Positions 35,122-43,045 of a stretch of 64,000 bases of DNA are shown piece after piece. Origin of the DNA: an uncultured Chthonomonas sp. (GTDB taxonomy: Bacteria; Armatimonadota; Chthonomonadetes; Chthonomonadales; CAJBBX01). The notes beneath the pieces were generated by a model, which did no database searches, was not told where the DNA came from, and worked only from the letters and a program-made list of their open reading frames with translations. Position numbers and translations under genes: made by a program. Location of the stretch: positions 1 through 64,000 of the forward strand of contig CAISJD010000082.1 of the NCBI GenBank assembly GCA_903885605.1, given 5' to 3'. Each line of letters starts with the position of its first letter. The first letter of the stretch is position 1.

Positions 35122-36759
35122 CTAAGCCGACAGCATGGCCGCCATATCGCCTTCGACGGTGCCGATGGGCTTCAGGTCGTAGGCCTCGACGATCTTGCTC
35201 ACCAGGTTGGGCGTGAGGAAGGCGGGCAGCGACGGTCCGATGCGCATGCCCTTGATGCCCAGGCTGAGGAGCGTGAGGAGGACCGCCACGGCCTTCTGCT
35301 CGTACCAGGAGAGGATGATCGAGAGCGGCAGGTCGTTGACGCCGCACTCGAAGGCGCCGGCCAGGGCCGAGGCGATCTTGATGGCCGAGTAGGTGTCGTT
35401 GCACTGGCCGATGTCCAGCATCCGGGGCAGGCCGGCGACGGTGCCGAACTCGAGCTTGTTGAAGCGGTACTTGCCGCAGGCCAGCGTGAGGATCACGGTG
35501 TCCTTGGGCGCGGCCTGGGCCAGCTTGGTGTAGTAGTTGCGGCCCGGCTTGCCGCCGTCGCAACCGCCGATGAGGAAGAAGTGCTTGATCTCGCCGCTCT
35601 TGACAGCGCCTACGACCTTGTCGGCCACGCCGAGGACCGCGTTGTGGCCGAAGCCGACCATCGTGTGGTGGTCCGGGCCGTCCTCGCTGAAGCCCGGCGC
35701 TGCCAGGGCGGCCTCGATGACCGGGGTGAAGTCCTGGTCGCTGATGTGCCGCACGCCCGGCCAGGCCACGAGGCCCGAGGTGAAGATGCGGTCGATGTAC
35801 TCGTCCGTCGGGCGCTGGATGCAGTTGGTGGTCATGAGCACGGCGCCGGGAAGCTCAGCGAACTCGGAGATCTGGTTCTGCCAGGCTCCGCCGAAGTTGC
35901 CGACCAGGTGCTTGAACTTCTTGAGCTCGGGGTAGCCGTGGGCGGGCAGCATCTCGCCGTGGGTGTAGATGTTGATGCCCTTGCCCTCGGTCTGCTGCAA
36001 GAGGGCGTAGAGGTCGGGCAGGTCGTGGCCTGAGACGACGATGGCCTTGCCCTTGAGCGGCTCCACGCGGACCTGCGTGGGCTCGGGGTGGCCGAAGGTG
36101 CTGGTGTGGGCTGCATCGAGCAGCTCCATGACGCGGAGGTTCAGCGTGCCGCACTCGAGGCACTTGCCCAGGAGCTCGTCGGCGCTCAGGTCGGTGCGGC
36201 TGAGGCACCAGACCAGCTCGTTGAACTGGGCGGCCACGGCGTCATCGGTCACGCCCAGCTTGACGGCGTGCTCGTAGTAGGCGGCGGCGCCCTTGATGCC
36301 GTAGGTCAGCAGCTCCTGCAGGCCCACGTAGTCGTCGCCCAGCGCCGCTCGGCGCCCGGTGATGGCGGCGAAGCGCCCCTGGGCGACGAGCATGTCGGTA
36401 TCGTCGGCGGGAACCCAGCTGCAGGGGCCGTTGAAGCTCTGCGCGGCGGCTCCGGCGGCTGCCTCGTAGCGTGCCTGGGCCCGGTCACGCACGGCGGCGG
36501 CTTCACGCACCCGGCGCTCCAGCAGGATCGGGTGGAAGTTGACGTTGGTGACGGTGGTGAAGAGCCCCTCGATCACGGCCTGGTCGGCCTCGCGGTCCAC
36601 CACGCCCAGGAGGCGCGAATGGTGCGCGTACGTGGCGATGCCCCGGCACGCGTAGAGCAGCAGGTCCTGCAGCGCGGCGGTGGTGGCATCCTTGCCGCAG
36701 ACGCCCTGGTCGGTGCAACCCGTCCCCTTGAGGGTCTGCTCACACTGGTAACAGAACAT
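35122..36759 (-). CDS. hcp: Hybrid cluster protein, class I (hydroxylamine reductase / NO reductase role)
   Basis: A 545-residue iron-sulfur protein that reduces hydroxylamine in vitro and handles NO or S-nitrosylation in vivo. The N-terminal Cys are at 3, 6, 15 and 21, spacing C-x2-C-x8-C-x5-C, the class I pattern of anaerobes that binds a 4Fe-4S cluster. Hybrid-cluster ligands lie in later motifs such as LIGGCDGG, LACGKYRFN and IGQCNDTYSA. AAAGGAG precedes the ATG. It has its own promoter and an operator-like palindrome. No hcr reductase gene lies next to it, typical for class I. Confidence 0.93.
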   Translation of the reverse strand: MFCYQCEQTLKGTGCTDQGVCGKDATTAALQDLLLYACRGIATYAHHSRLLGVVDREADQAVIEGLFTTVTNVNFHPILLERRVREAAAVRDRAQARYEAAAGAAAQSFNGPCSWVPADDTDMLVAQGRFAAITGRRAALGDDYVGLQELLTYGIKGAAAYYEHAVKLGVTDDAVAAQFNELVWCLSRTDLSADELLGKCLECGTLNLRVMELLDAAHTSTFGHPEPTQVRVEPLKGKAIVVSGHDLPDLYALLQQTEGKGINIYTHGEMLPAHGYPELKKFKHLVGNFGGAWQNQISEFAELPGAVLMTTNCIQRPTDEYIDRIFTSGLVAWPGVRHISDQDFTPVIEAALAAPGFSEDGPDHHTMVGFGHNAVLGVADKVVGAVKSGEIKHFFLIGGCDGGKPGRNYYTKLAQAAPKDTVILTLACGKYRFNKLEFGTVAGLPRMLDIGQCNDTYSAIKIASALAGAFECGVNDLPLSIILSWYEQKAVAVLLTLLSLGIKGMRIGPSLPAFLTPNLVSKIVEAYDLKPIGTVEGDMAAMLSA

Positions 36760-36805
36760 AACGCTGAACTCCTTTCGTGGCCGCGGCTACGCGGCCGGCC
36801 AACTC

Positions 36806-36829
36806 ACGACAACCGGATCATCTTGTCGT
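36806..36829 (-). promoter_or_regulatory. Operator-like palindrome in the hcp leader
   Basis: ACGACAA (36806-36812) and TTGTCGT (36823-36829) form a perfect 7-bp inverted repeat with a 10-bp spacer, lying just after the expected hcp start point. This is where a repressor would sit. A second hairpin, GGCCGCG-GCTA-CGCGGCC at 36779-36796, lies between it and the ribosome site. The half-site does not match an FNR box; the regulator is unknown. Confidence 0.55.
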
Positions 36830-36841
36830 CTTATTGGCGAC

Positions 36842-36871
36842 AGCATACCTCGGGCACAGGGCGAGTGTCAA
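36842..36871 (-). promoter_or_regulatory. hcp promoter
   Basis: On the minus strand, consensus TTGACA (36866-36871) and TATGCT (36842-36847) with an 18-bp spacer. Predicted start is near 36835, about 75 nt before the hcp ATG and directly beside the palindrome. Confidence 0.65.
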
Positions 36872-36917
36872 CAGGCTGCCGCCGTCGTGAAAGCTCAGTC
36901 TCGTGCGGCCGCTAGGG

Positions 36918-36923
36918 TATAAT
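36918..36923 (+). promoter_or_regulatory. Consensus -10 box for the prepilin leader
   Basis: A perfect TATAAT at 36918-36923 facing the prepilin gene at 37273. No good -35 hexamer is visible at the expected distance, so an activator or alternative start recognition may be needed. Confidence 0.45.
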
Positions 36924-37272
36924 CGTGTTCGTGTTCGCGACTCAGTCGCAACAAGTAGCACAAGACCCCTGCTTCCCCATCGGGCACGGGCAGGGCGCCG
37001 CGGGAAGGCCTCGCGCCGCGGCGGGATCGGTGTGCGAGCAGAACCGCTGGAAACGGCATGGAGCGCCGGAGCAGAAGGGCGTTACACGGGCACTTGGCCC
37101 CATCGGGCCGATGCACCCGGTTCGGAGAGCGAACGCGAAGCAGTCTACCAACAAGAGGGCGGCCTGCGGCATGGTGGGACATGCCGCAGGCCGAGACGTG
37201 GCCATCGTCGCCAGTCAACGACGAGTGTATCACGTCTCCTCGGCCCATGACAAGCGATGAGGAGTATGCACG
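36924..37272 (+). other. Long structured 5' leader or ncRNA before prepilin gene
   Basis: About 350 nt without a credible gene lie between the TATAAT and the prepilin ATG. The stretch is rich in hairpins: CCCTGC pairs with GCAGGG early on, GCCGCGG pairs with CCGCGGC around 37000, and a perfect 13-bp stem with a 6-nt loop spans 37161-37192. No T-run follows the last stem, so it is not a simple terminator. The short open frames here are overlapping, arginine-rich shadows. It may be a regulatory leader or a separate small RNA; it matched no riboswitch I know. Confidence 0.45.
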
Positions 37273-37995
37273 ATGTCACGCACGACGACCGCACGCCGGT
37301 TGCCTGCCGATCGACGGCCCGGCTTCACGCTGATCGAGCTGCTTGTTGTGATCGCGATCATCGCGATCCTGGCAGCCATCCTCTTCCCGGCCTTCGGTCA
37401 GGCGCGGGAGAAGGCCCGGCAGACCACCTGCGCCTCCAACACGCGGCAGTTCGCTCTGGCGACCTCCATGTACGTGCAGGACTGGGAAGCCCATATGCTC
37501 CACTCCTTCAACCGCTTCGGCAACCCCGGATATCGGTGGATGCAGATGATCCACCCTTACATGAAGTCTGCGTCGCTCTTCCACTGCCCGTCAACCGGCC
37601 GCAAGCCTCCGATGAGCGTGGAGCAGCAGGTGTACGGCTACAACTGGCAGTACCTCGGCAACTCGCGCCTCCTCGCGTTCGGCCGGGGACTTGTGCCCGA
37701 CAGCTCCGTGGAGGCGCCTGCCCAGACCATCGCGTTTGCCGACAGCGCCGGCGCCAGGAGCCGCATGGGCACCGCAACTGAGGGGCGTGCAGGCTACGCC
37801 ATCGACCCGCCTCAGCCAAGGCCCGACCCGGACGTCTACGGGTTCTACGACGCACATGACCCGGCCATGGTGGCCGGACGCCACCATGGCGGAGCCAACA
37901 TCGCCTTCTGCGACGGCCACGCCAAGTGGCTGGACCTGGGCGTGATCTACCGAGACAGCTCGCTCTGGAATGGCAGGGGAACCCCGGAGCCGTAA
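37273..37995 (+). CDS. Prepilin-type H-X9-DG protein
   Basis: A 240-residue secreted pseudopilin-like protein. After a basic leader (about residues 1-16) comes [19 protein letters not shown], the prepilin peptidase cleavage and methylation signal, then [10 protein letters not shown] with the family Cys. The C-terminal part ends with [13 protein letters not shown], an H-X9-DG motif, followed by KWLD. The family is hugely expanded in Armatimonadota and Planctomycetota and its function is unclear; some members may form short pseudopili. GAGGAG at 37258 lies 9 nt before the ATG. Confidence 0.9.
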   Translation: MSRTTTARRLPADRRPGFTLIELLVVIAIIAILAAILFPAFGQAREKARQTTCASNTRQFALATSMYVQDWEAHMLHSFNRFGNPGYRWMQMIHPYMKSASLFHCPSTGRKPPMSVEQQVYGYNWQYLGNSRLLAFGRGLVPDSSVEAPAQTIAFADSAGARSRMGTATEGRAGYAIDPPQPRPDPDVYGFYDAHDPAMVAGRHHGGANIAFCDGHAKWLDLGVIYRDSSLWNGRGTPEP

Positions 37996-38334
37996 CGAGC
38001 CGGTCATTCCAGCGGTTGGCCACGGGTCCGTTGTGTGGCAACACCCGCCGCGGCCGTAGGGGCGAGGCATTGGCCTGCGCCGGCTTCCAGCCGGTGGCGA
38101 ATGCTTCGCCCGCGGGCGGGACCAGACTTCCGCCACCATGCCTGAAGTCGTGGCCGGCGCGATAGCTGGAGCCTGCCTCGGCCGCTACCCCCACGTCTCG
38201 CGGCAGCAGGATACAGGGCGCCCCCCTGGCACAACGCGTGGCAGCAGGCTGACCCCGGCGGTATATTGTTGGCTGCGGCTTGCGCCTGCCTCACGCGGCG
38301 CCCAATCCCGGCCGCAGAAGTAGGAGTTCGCCAC
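37996..38334 (+). other. Intergenic region with REP-like hairpin
   Basis: A gap of 339 bp without a credible gene. It holds the hairpin listed at 38060-38111 and, near the end, a possible promoter TGGCAG (38241-38246) with TATATT (38264-38269) at a 17-bp spacing for the next gene. GC-rich overlapping open frames here show no protein-like pattern. Confidence 0.5.
38060..38111. repeat. REP-like imperfect palindrome
   Basis: GGGCGAGGCATT ... CGCCGGC pairs with GCCGG ... GAATGCTTCGCCC around a TTCCA loop: about 20 paired bases with a few mismatches. It resembles the interspersed GGGCGAGGCATTCGCC-type palindromes seen between genes in many large bacterial genomes. Confidence 0.5.
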
Positions 38335-39231
38335 ATGAGCAGATGGTTGTTGTCTTTGGTAGCTGCGACCTTCCTCGGCCTTGCGCCCCTTGCGGCAGTC
38401 GCCGGACAGGAAGCCGAGGCGCCCCCGGTGGGCCCTGTGTTCCACCTGGACGCCTACTGGGGCCTGAGCAACATCACGGGCGTCGTGCGCCGGCACATGG
38501 ACGGCCAGTGGGCGGGCGCCATGGTGAGCTACCCATCCAAGGCCGGCCTCGACTGGACCATGGCCGACGGGTCCACTGCCCGCGTCTCCATCGGTCTGGG
38601 CGACCTGCACAACGGTGACGGCCGCATCTTCAACCAGCCTGAAGAGGCCTACTGGTCCGGCCGGTTGCCGAATGACGGGCGGCTCTGGGTCGGCAAGCGG
38701 TACGTGCCCTTCGCCGCGCAGACGTGGGAATACGAGGCGAAGTGGGGCGTGGCGGCCGACACGAGCATCAGCGGCCTCAGCCTGAGTAGCGCCGCCGCCT
38801 ACGACGAGCACAGCCACCGCGGCAACGGCTACGCGAGGCTGGGCAAGGAGTGGGAAGGCGGCACCGCGGCAGGCATCTCCGTCGGAGCGGGCCGGGGCCT
38901 GCTGTTCGGAACGCCGCACGACCTGGCCATTGCGGCGGACGCCACGCGGCAGTTAGGGCGATGCAAGCTCATGGGCGAGGTGCTGGAGGCCCGCTCAGGG
39001 CAGGGCAGCTTCCGATTCGCCGGCCTCACAGCTGAACTTAACACGCAGAGCCGGTACACGCCCTATGTCTCGTGGATTTATGCACACGACAACAGCGAGG
39101 CGAACAGCAACCTGCGGAGCGCGACGGGCGGCGTGATCATCGGCGCGAGCAAGGCGCTGGCTTTTGAGCCCGGGGGCGGCGTGGTTAACGGCAAGGGGGT
39201 CTGGTGGCTTCAGTGCCGGGTTCGGCTATAG
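38335..39231 (+). CDS. Secreted protein of unknown function, possibly barrel-like
   Basis: A 298-residue protein I do not recognise. A signal peptide (WLLSLVAATFLGLAPLAAVAG, residues 3-23) is followed by alternating hydrophobic/polar strands, such as YEAKWGVAAD, AAGISVGAG and YTPYVSWIYA. It ends in WWLQCRVRL, an alternating strand that could close an outer-membrane barrel. ATG 38335 precedes the signal peptide; an upstream in-frame ATG would add 23 residues ahead of it. Confidence 0.65.
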   Translation: MSRWLLSLVAATFLGLAPLAAVAGQEAEAPPVGPVFHLDAYWGLSNITGVVRRHMDGQWAGAMVSYPSKAGLDWTMADGSTARVSIGLGDLHNGDGRIFNQPEEAYWSGRLPNDGRLWVGKRYVPFAAQTWEYEAKWGVAADTSISGLSLSSAAAYDEHSHRGNGYARLGKEWEGGTAAGISVGAGRGLLFGTPHDLAIAADATRQLGRCKLMGEVLEARSGQGSFRFAGLTAELNTQSRYTPYVSWIYAHDNSEANSNLRSATGGVIIGASKALAFEPGGGVVNGKGVWWLQCRVRL

Positions 39232-39238
39232 CCTAGGC

Positions 39239-39277
39239 AAAAAAAGGCCCTGGCAGGCGGCACACCGAACCAGGGCC
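39239..39277 (-). terminator. Intrinsic terminator reading on the minus strand
   Basis: Read on the minus strand, GGCCCTGG (39277-39270) pairs with CCAGGGCC (39253-39246) and is followed by seven T. The loop is 16 nt. On the plus strand no T-run follows. No intact minus-strand gene lies upstream, but a truncated coding end does (39328-39540). Confidence 0.6.
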
Positions 39278-39327
39278 GGGCTTGAGAGAGCCATTAGGCG
39301 ATGATGCAGGTCTCCCTGCATCCTGCC

Positions 39328-39501
39328 TCACATGTTCACCAGTACTATATCACCGACCTGCGCCGACAGGTAGGCCCTCTGGTCCAAATAGACCACCATT
39401 CGTGGATCGCTGGTACCTATCTGGACCTCTTGCAGGGCAGATGTCGGCGCGATGGACACCCAGAACGCCGTCGTTGCGTCTTCACTTACAACAACCGGCG
39501 G
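39328..39501 (-). pseudogene. 3' remnant of a minus-strand gene
   Basis: In one minus frame about 58 codons before a TGA at 39330-39328 read like real protein: PPPVVVSEDATTAFWVSI, then SALQEVQIGTSDPRMVVYLD, then an ending in QVGDIVLVNM. A matching terminator lies 50 bp downstream on the same strand. No start codon with a ribosome site is visible; further upstream the frame runs into the secreted-protein gene at 39550 and reads as shadow. I judge it the 3' end of a gene cut off by rearrangement; the family is not recognised. Confidence 0.45.
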
Positions 39502-39549
39502 CGGAGCAGACCCACGGACTACCCCGCCGAACGAAGGAGCGCATCTCCA

Positions 39550-40317
39550 ATGCTTCGAACGAGCCAGTTCATATGCCTGCTCGTAGCGACTGCGGCAGTC
39601 ACCACTGCTTCGGCCCAGGACACGGTCAACCTGCGCAGGGCCTACAAGGTCGGCGACACCGACCGGTACAAGACGGTGATCCAGGTTGCGAGCGCCGACA
39701 ACAGCCCCATCGATATGACCTTCGTTACGATCGACAAGGTCAAGGAGATCAAGGCTGACGGATCGACGGTGCTCGGCATGACCGTGGAGAGCGCCGTCGG
39801 CAAGTTCGGCGGGCAGGAGTTCCCGGTGCCGGCAGGGAGCGGCGAGATCGCCATCGAGATGGACAAGGACGGTAAGGTCACCCGGCAGGAGACCACCGGC
39901 AACTCCATGGGCCAGATTCTGCTCATTGCACGGCAGAGCCAGATGCCCACCAAGCCGCTGAAGATCGGCGAGGAGGCCAAGTTCGAGACGCCCGGCGGCA
40001 AGAACGGCAAGGGCAAGATGAACGGCGTCCTGACCGTCGTGGGCCGAGCCAAGAAGGGCGACAAGCTACCCGTGGACTGCATTGAGCTCAAGACGGTGGC
40101 CGAAGGGCTCGTCAATGGCCCCCAGGGCGACATGAAGCTGAAGGTCGAGGGCAAGAGCTTCATAGGCGAGGAAACCAACCGCCTGATCCGCTCCGAGGGC
40201 GCCATCACCGGCTTGGTCATCCCCATGCTCGGCGACGGCCCGCTCAAGTACACGATCACGCGCATGGAGGCCGACAAGGCCGCAGACAAGCCCACAGCCG
40301 CAGCCCCCGGCAAGTAG
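39550..40317 (+). CDS. Secreted protein of unknown function
   Basis: A 255-residue protein with a signal peptide (ICLLVATAAVTTASAQ, ending about residue 23). The mature part is beta-rich and lysine-rich: YKVGDTDRYKTVIQV, a repeated DKVKEIKADG-like turn, PLKIGEEAKFETPGG and a central KNGKGK loop. The pattern of strands interrupted by hydrophilic turns resembles LolA/LppX-like or DUF6263-like lipid-binding folds, only weakly. The C-terminus is Ala/Pro/Lys-rich. AAGGAG at 39534 supports ATG 39550. Confidence 0.65.
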   Translation: MLRTSQFICLLVATAAVTTASAQDTVNLRRAYKVGDTDRYKTVIQVASADNSPIDMTFVTIDKVKEIKADGSTVLGMTVESAVGKFGGQEFPVPAGSGEIAIEMDKDGKVTRQETTGNSMGQILLIARQSQMPTKPLKIGEEAKFETPGGKNGKGKMNGVLTVVGRAKKGDKLPVDCIELKTVAEGLVNGPQGDMKLKVEGKSFIGEETNRLIRSEGAITGLVIPMLGDGPLKYTITRMEADKAADKPTAAAPGK

Positions 40318-40494
40318 CGCCCAACTCCCGTCCGACCGAGTGTGGCGGCCCTACCTGCAGAGGTGGGGCCGCCTTGTTCCGCGGCCGGTCCGAACAACGA
40401 TGCTGCGATTGGGAAGGAAACTGCCCATCTGCGGGTGAACAGACCTCCGGCGCACGGCCGATCCCGTGCGAACCATCGCCACGGAGGAACCCGC

Positions 40495-41181
40495 GTGAGA
40501 CCGACCCGTATCCTCGCTTTCTGCGCCGCCCTGCTGGGCACGGCCGCGATGGCCGACGACATCGTCACCATGCCTACCGCGAACCAGCTGAAGGCCCGGG
40601 AGTTCGACGCCGCCATCTACTACATCAGCCTCAGCATGCCGGCCGGCGCCCCGCAGTACGTGCAGTACCAAACCCTCTACCTGGGCCTGACGGACCGGCT
40701 GGAGCTGGACCTGCACCGCGCGGCGGTCGATAACGATGCCAAATCCGTCGTCGTGGTGGGCCAGTACAAGCTCCTCTCCGAGGGGCCCGACACTCCCGAC
40801 CTCGTGGTGGGCGTCCGCAACCTGACCGGAGTGGCCACGACCAACTCGCCGCTGCGCTCCTACAGCCGCGAGCGGTCGATCTACGTGGCCACCGCCAAGA
40901 CCTGGTTCGTGCGCAAGGGCGTCCAGGGCCCGCCGCTGATCCGGCTCCACACGGGCATCGGCAGCCGTGACTACTCCCTGATGAACGAGCCGCGCCACGA
41001 GGGCGCATTCGGCGGCATCCAGTGCCTCATCACCCCCACCGTGGGCGCCGTGGTGCAGCACGACGGGCAGGACTGGATCACCGGCCTGACCTACATGCCC
41101 CCGAAGAGCGGCATCACCCTCAAGTTCGGCACGTACGGCGACCACAGCTGGTACGGCGCGGCCTACCGGATGGCCCTGTAA
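40495..41181 (+). CDS. Secreted barrel-like protein of unknown function
   Basis: A 228-residue exported protein. GTG 40495 is chosen because GGAGG lies 7 nt upstream and a signal peptide (ILAFCAALLGTAAMA) follows at once. The mature part opens with DDIVTMPTANQLKAREFDAAIYYIS, a pattern seen in YjbH/barrel-like envelope proteins, and has alternating strands such as RLELDLHRAAVD, KSVVVVGQYKLL and ITLKFGTYGDHSWYGAAYRM near the end. Likely an outer-membrane or periplasmic protein; no specific function can be assigned. Confidence 0.65.
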   Translation: MRPTRILAFCAALLGTAAMADDIVTMPTANQLKAREFDAAIYYISLSMPAGAPQYVQYQTLYLGLTDRLELDLHRAAVDNDAKSVVVVGQYKLLSEGPDTPDLVVGVRNLTGVATTNSPLRSYSRERSIYVATAKTWFVRKGVQGPPLIRLHTGIGSRDYSLMNEPRHEGAFGGIQCLITPTVGAVVQHDGQDWITGLTYMPPKSGITLKFGTYGDHSWYGAAYRMAL

Positions 41182-41198
41182 GGACGCTGCAGAGGCCC

Positions 41199-43040
41199 AT
41201 GGACGGCTTCGTGAGGCCCCGCCGCCTGGCAATGCCCGGCGCGGGCCTCGAAGTCTGGCAGATGGGCTGCAACGCCGGCGTGTTCCGGCGCGGCAGCGGC
41301 TCGCTGATCATCGGCGGGCCGGAAGCCGCCCTGCTGGAGCGCGCCGGCATCGCGCCGGGCTCCGTCGAGGCCGTCCTCTGCACCCACCACGACCGTATGG
41401 CCGCTCCCGGCCTGCCGGAACTGGAGACTGCAGGCGCCCGGGTTACCGCACCGGCGGACGAGGCCGCCCTGTTCCGCGAGGCCCGCTCCTTCCGGCGCGG
41501 CGGCGGGTGGCGGGTTCACGGATACAGCTTCCACCCCTCGCACCGCGTCTTTGCCGTGGATGCGCCGCCGATCGCCGAGGTGCGCCCCGGCGACGCCTTC
41601 GAGTGGCGCGGCGTGCGCTTCAAGGTCTTGCCGGGCGCCGGACCGACCGGTGGCGGCGTCGCGTACCTCGCCGAGGCCGAGGGCCTGCGCGTGGCATTCA
41701 TCGGCGACATGATGTGCGGCCATGGCAGGCTCCGCGAGTTCCACAGCCTGCAGGGCTCGCGCCCCTTGCCCGACGGCGGGCGGATGATGGAGTACCACGG
41801 GTTCGGCGAGCGGTGCGGCGACCTGCTGCAGTCGCTGGAGGCCGTGATTGAGTGTGGGCCGGACCTGCTCGTGCCCTCCTTCGGCGCCGTCGTGACCCAC
41901 CCGGCCGAGGCCGTCGCCCTGCTGCGGCGCCGCATCGAGGCGGCCATGGCGGCCTACCATGCAACCACCTCGGCGTGCTGGTACTTCGCCGGGATGCGGC
42001 CGGAGTGGCCCATCGACCGCTCAGAAGGCGAGGCGAGGCTACGCGCATTGCCGGGTTGGGTCAGGGAGGTGGCGCCCACATCGCGGCTGATCCTGGCGCC
42101 CGACGGCCGGGCCCTGCTGATCGACTGCGCCGGGCAGGCCGCCGACGCTATCGCCGCGCTGCTCGCCGACGGCGCGATCCGCTCCGTGGACTGCCTCTGG
42201 GTCACGCACTATCACGACGACCACGTGGAGAGGGTCAACGAGGCCCGGACCCGGTTCGGATGCGCGATCACGGCTCATCACACGCTGCAGGGCATCCTGG
42301 AGGCGCCGGAGGCCTACCTGATGCCGTGCCTCGACCCGACGCCGATCCCGGTTGACCGGGTGACGAACCACGGCGAGGCCTGGGAATGGCGCGGGTTCCG
42401 GCTGACCGCGATGGACTTCCCCGGCCAGACCGCGCTGGATGCCGCGCTGCTGGTTGAGCGCGACGGCGATCGGGTCCTGTTCGTCGGCGATAGCCTGACA
42501 CCCGGCGGGCTCGATGACTACTGCGCCCTGAACCGCAACCTCCTCGGCGCGGGCCGTGGCATGGATGCCTGCCTCCGGACGCTCGCCTCGCTCCCCTGCC
42601 CCACGCTCCTTGTGAACCAGCACTGCCCCGGCGCGTTCGCCTTCACTCCGCGCGAGGTCGCCGCGCTGCGGGCGGGCTTGCGGACGCGGCGGGCGCGGTT
42701 CCGCGAGCTGCTGGCGTGGGACGACCCCAACTACGGACTGGACGCGCAGTGGGTGCGACTGGAGCCCTACCACCGCACGGTGAGAGCAGGCGAACGCCTG
42801 ACGTGGGAGGTGCTGGTGCAGAACCACAGCGCCGGCCCCTCGGTGGGGCGGGTGCGGTTGCGGGATGTCTCGGGGTCGACCGACGGCTTGCCGCTGTCTG
42901 CCGAAGGACGCTGCGAGGCCCGCTGCACCGTCATGGGCGACGCGCCCCGTGAGCCCGGCGTCCACGCGGCGCTGATCGACCTGGTCTGGAACGGGCGGTA
43001 CCTGCCCGCCGTGGCCGAGGCGGTCGTCGAGGTCCTGTAG
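41199..43040 (+). CDS. Tandem metallo-beta-lactamase-fold protein
   Basis: A 613-residue cytosolic protein with two MBL-like halves. The first (about 10-320) has a degenerate metal motif, CTHHDRMAAPG, with FIGDMMCGHG later. The second (about 320-545) has intact THYHDDHVE (H337, H339, D341, H342), GDSLTPGG and NQHCPG, so it should bind two metals. A C-terminal beta-sandwich (about 550-613, VRAGERLTWEVLVQNHS) follows. The reaction is unknown; MBL hydrolases cleave phosphodiesters, esters or lactams. It converges with the lasso-like cyclase gene, 5 bp apart, with no clear link. Confidence 0.75.
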   Translation: MDGFVRPRRLAMPGAGLEVWQMGCNAGVFRRGSGSLIIGGPEAALLERAGIAPGSVEAVLCTHHDRMAAPGLPELETAGARVTAPADEAALFREARSFRRGGGWRVHGYSFHPSHRVFAVDAPPIAEVRPGDAFEWRGVRFKVLPGAGPTGGGVAYLAEAEGLRVAFIGDMMCGHGRLREFHSLQGSRPLPDGGRMMEYHGFGERCGDLLQSLEAVIECGPDLLVPSFGAVVTHPAEAVALLRRRIEAAMAAYHATTSACWYFAGMRPEWPIDRSEGEARLRALPGWVREVAPTSRLILAPDGRALLIDCAGQAADAIAALLADGAIRSVDCLWVTHYHDDHVERVNEARTRFGCAITAHHTLQGILEAPEAYLMPCLDPTPIPVDRVTNHGEAWEWRGFRLTAMDFPGQTALDAALLVERDGDRVLFVGDSLTPGGLDDYCALNRNLLGAGRGMDACLRTLASLPCPTLLVNQHCPGAFAFTPREVAALRAGLRTRRARFRELLAWDDPNYGLDAQWVRLEPYHRTVRAGERLTWEVLVQNHSAGPSVGRVRLRDVSGSTDGLPLSAEGRCEARCTVMGDAPREPGVHAALIDLVWNGRYLPAVAEAVVEVL

Positions 43041-43045
43041 GCGGG

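Noticed and set aside
36924-37272. c-di-GMP, cobalamin, SRP, tmRNA or RNase P RNA in the prepilin leader
   Set aside because: I looked for the conserved cores of these RNAs and saw none.
36903-37333. Several 90-117-codon frames in the prepilin leader
   Set aside because: They overlap one another on both strands, are arginine-rich and lack ribosome sites; the region is better explained as structured leader.
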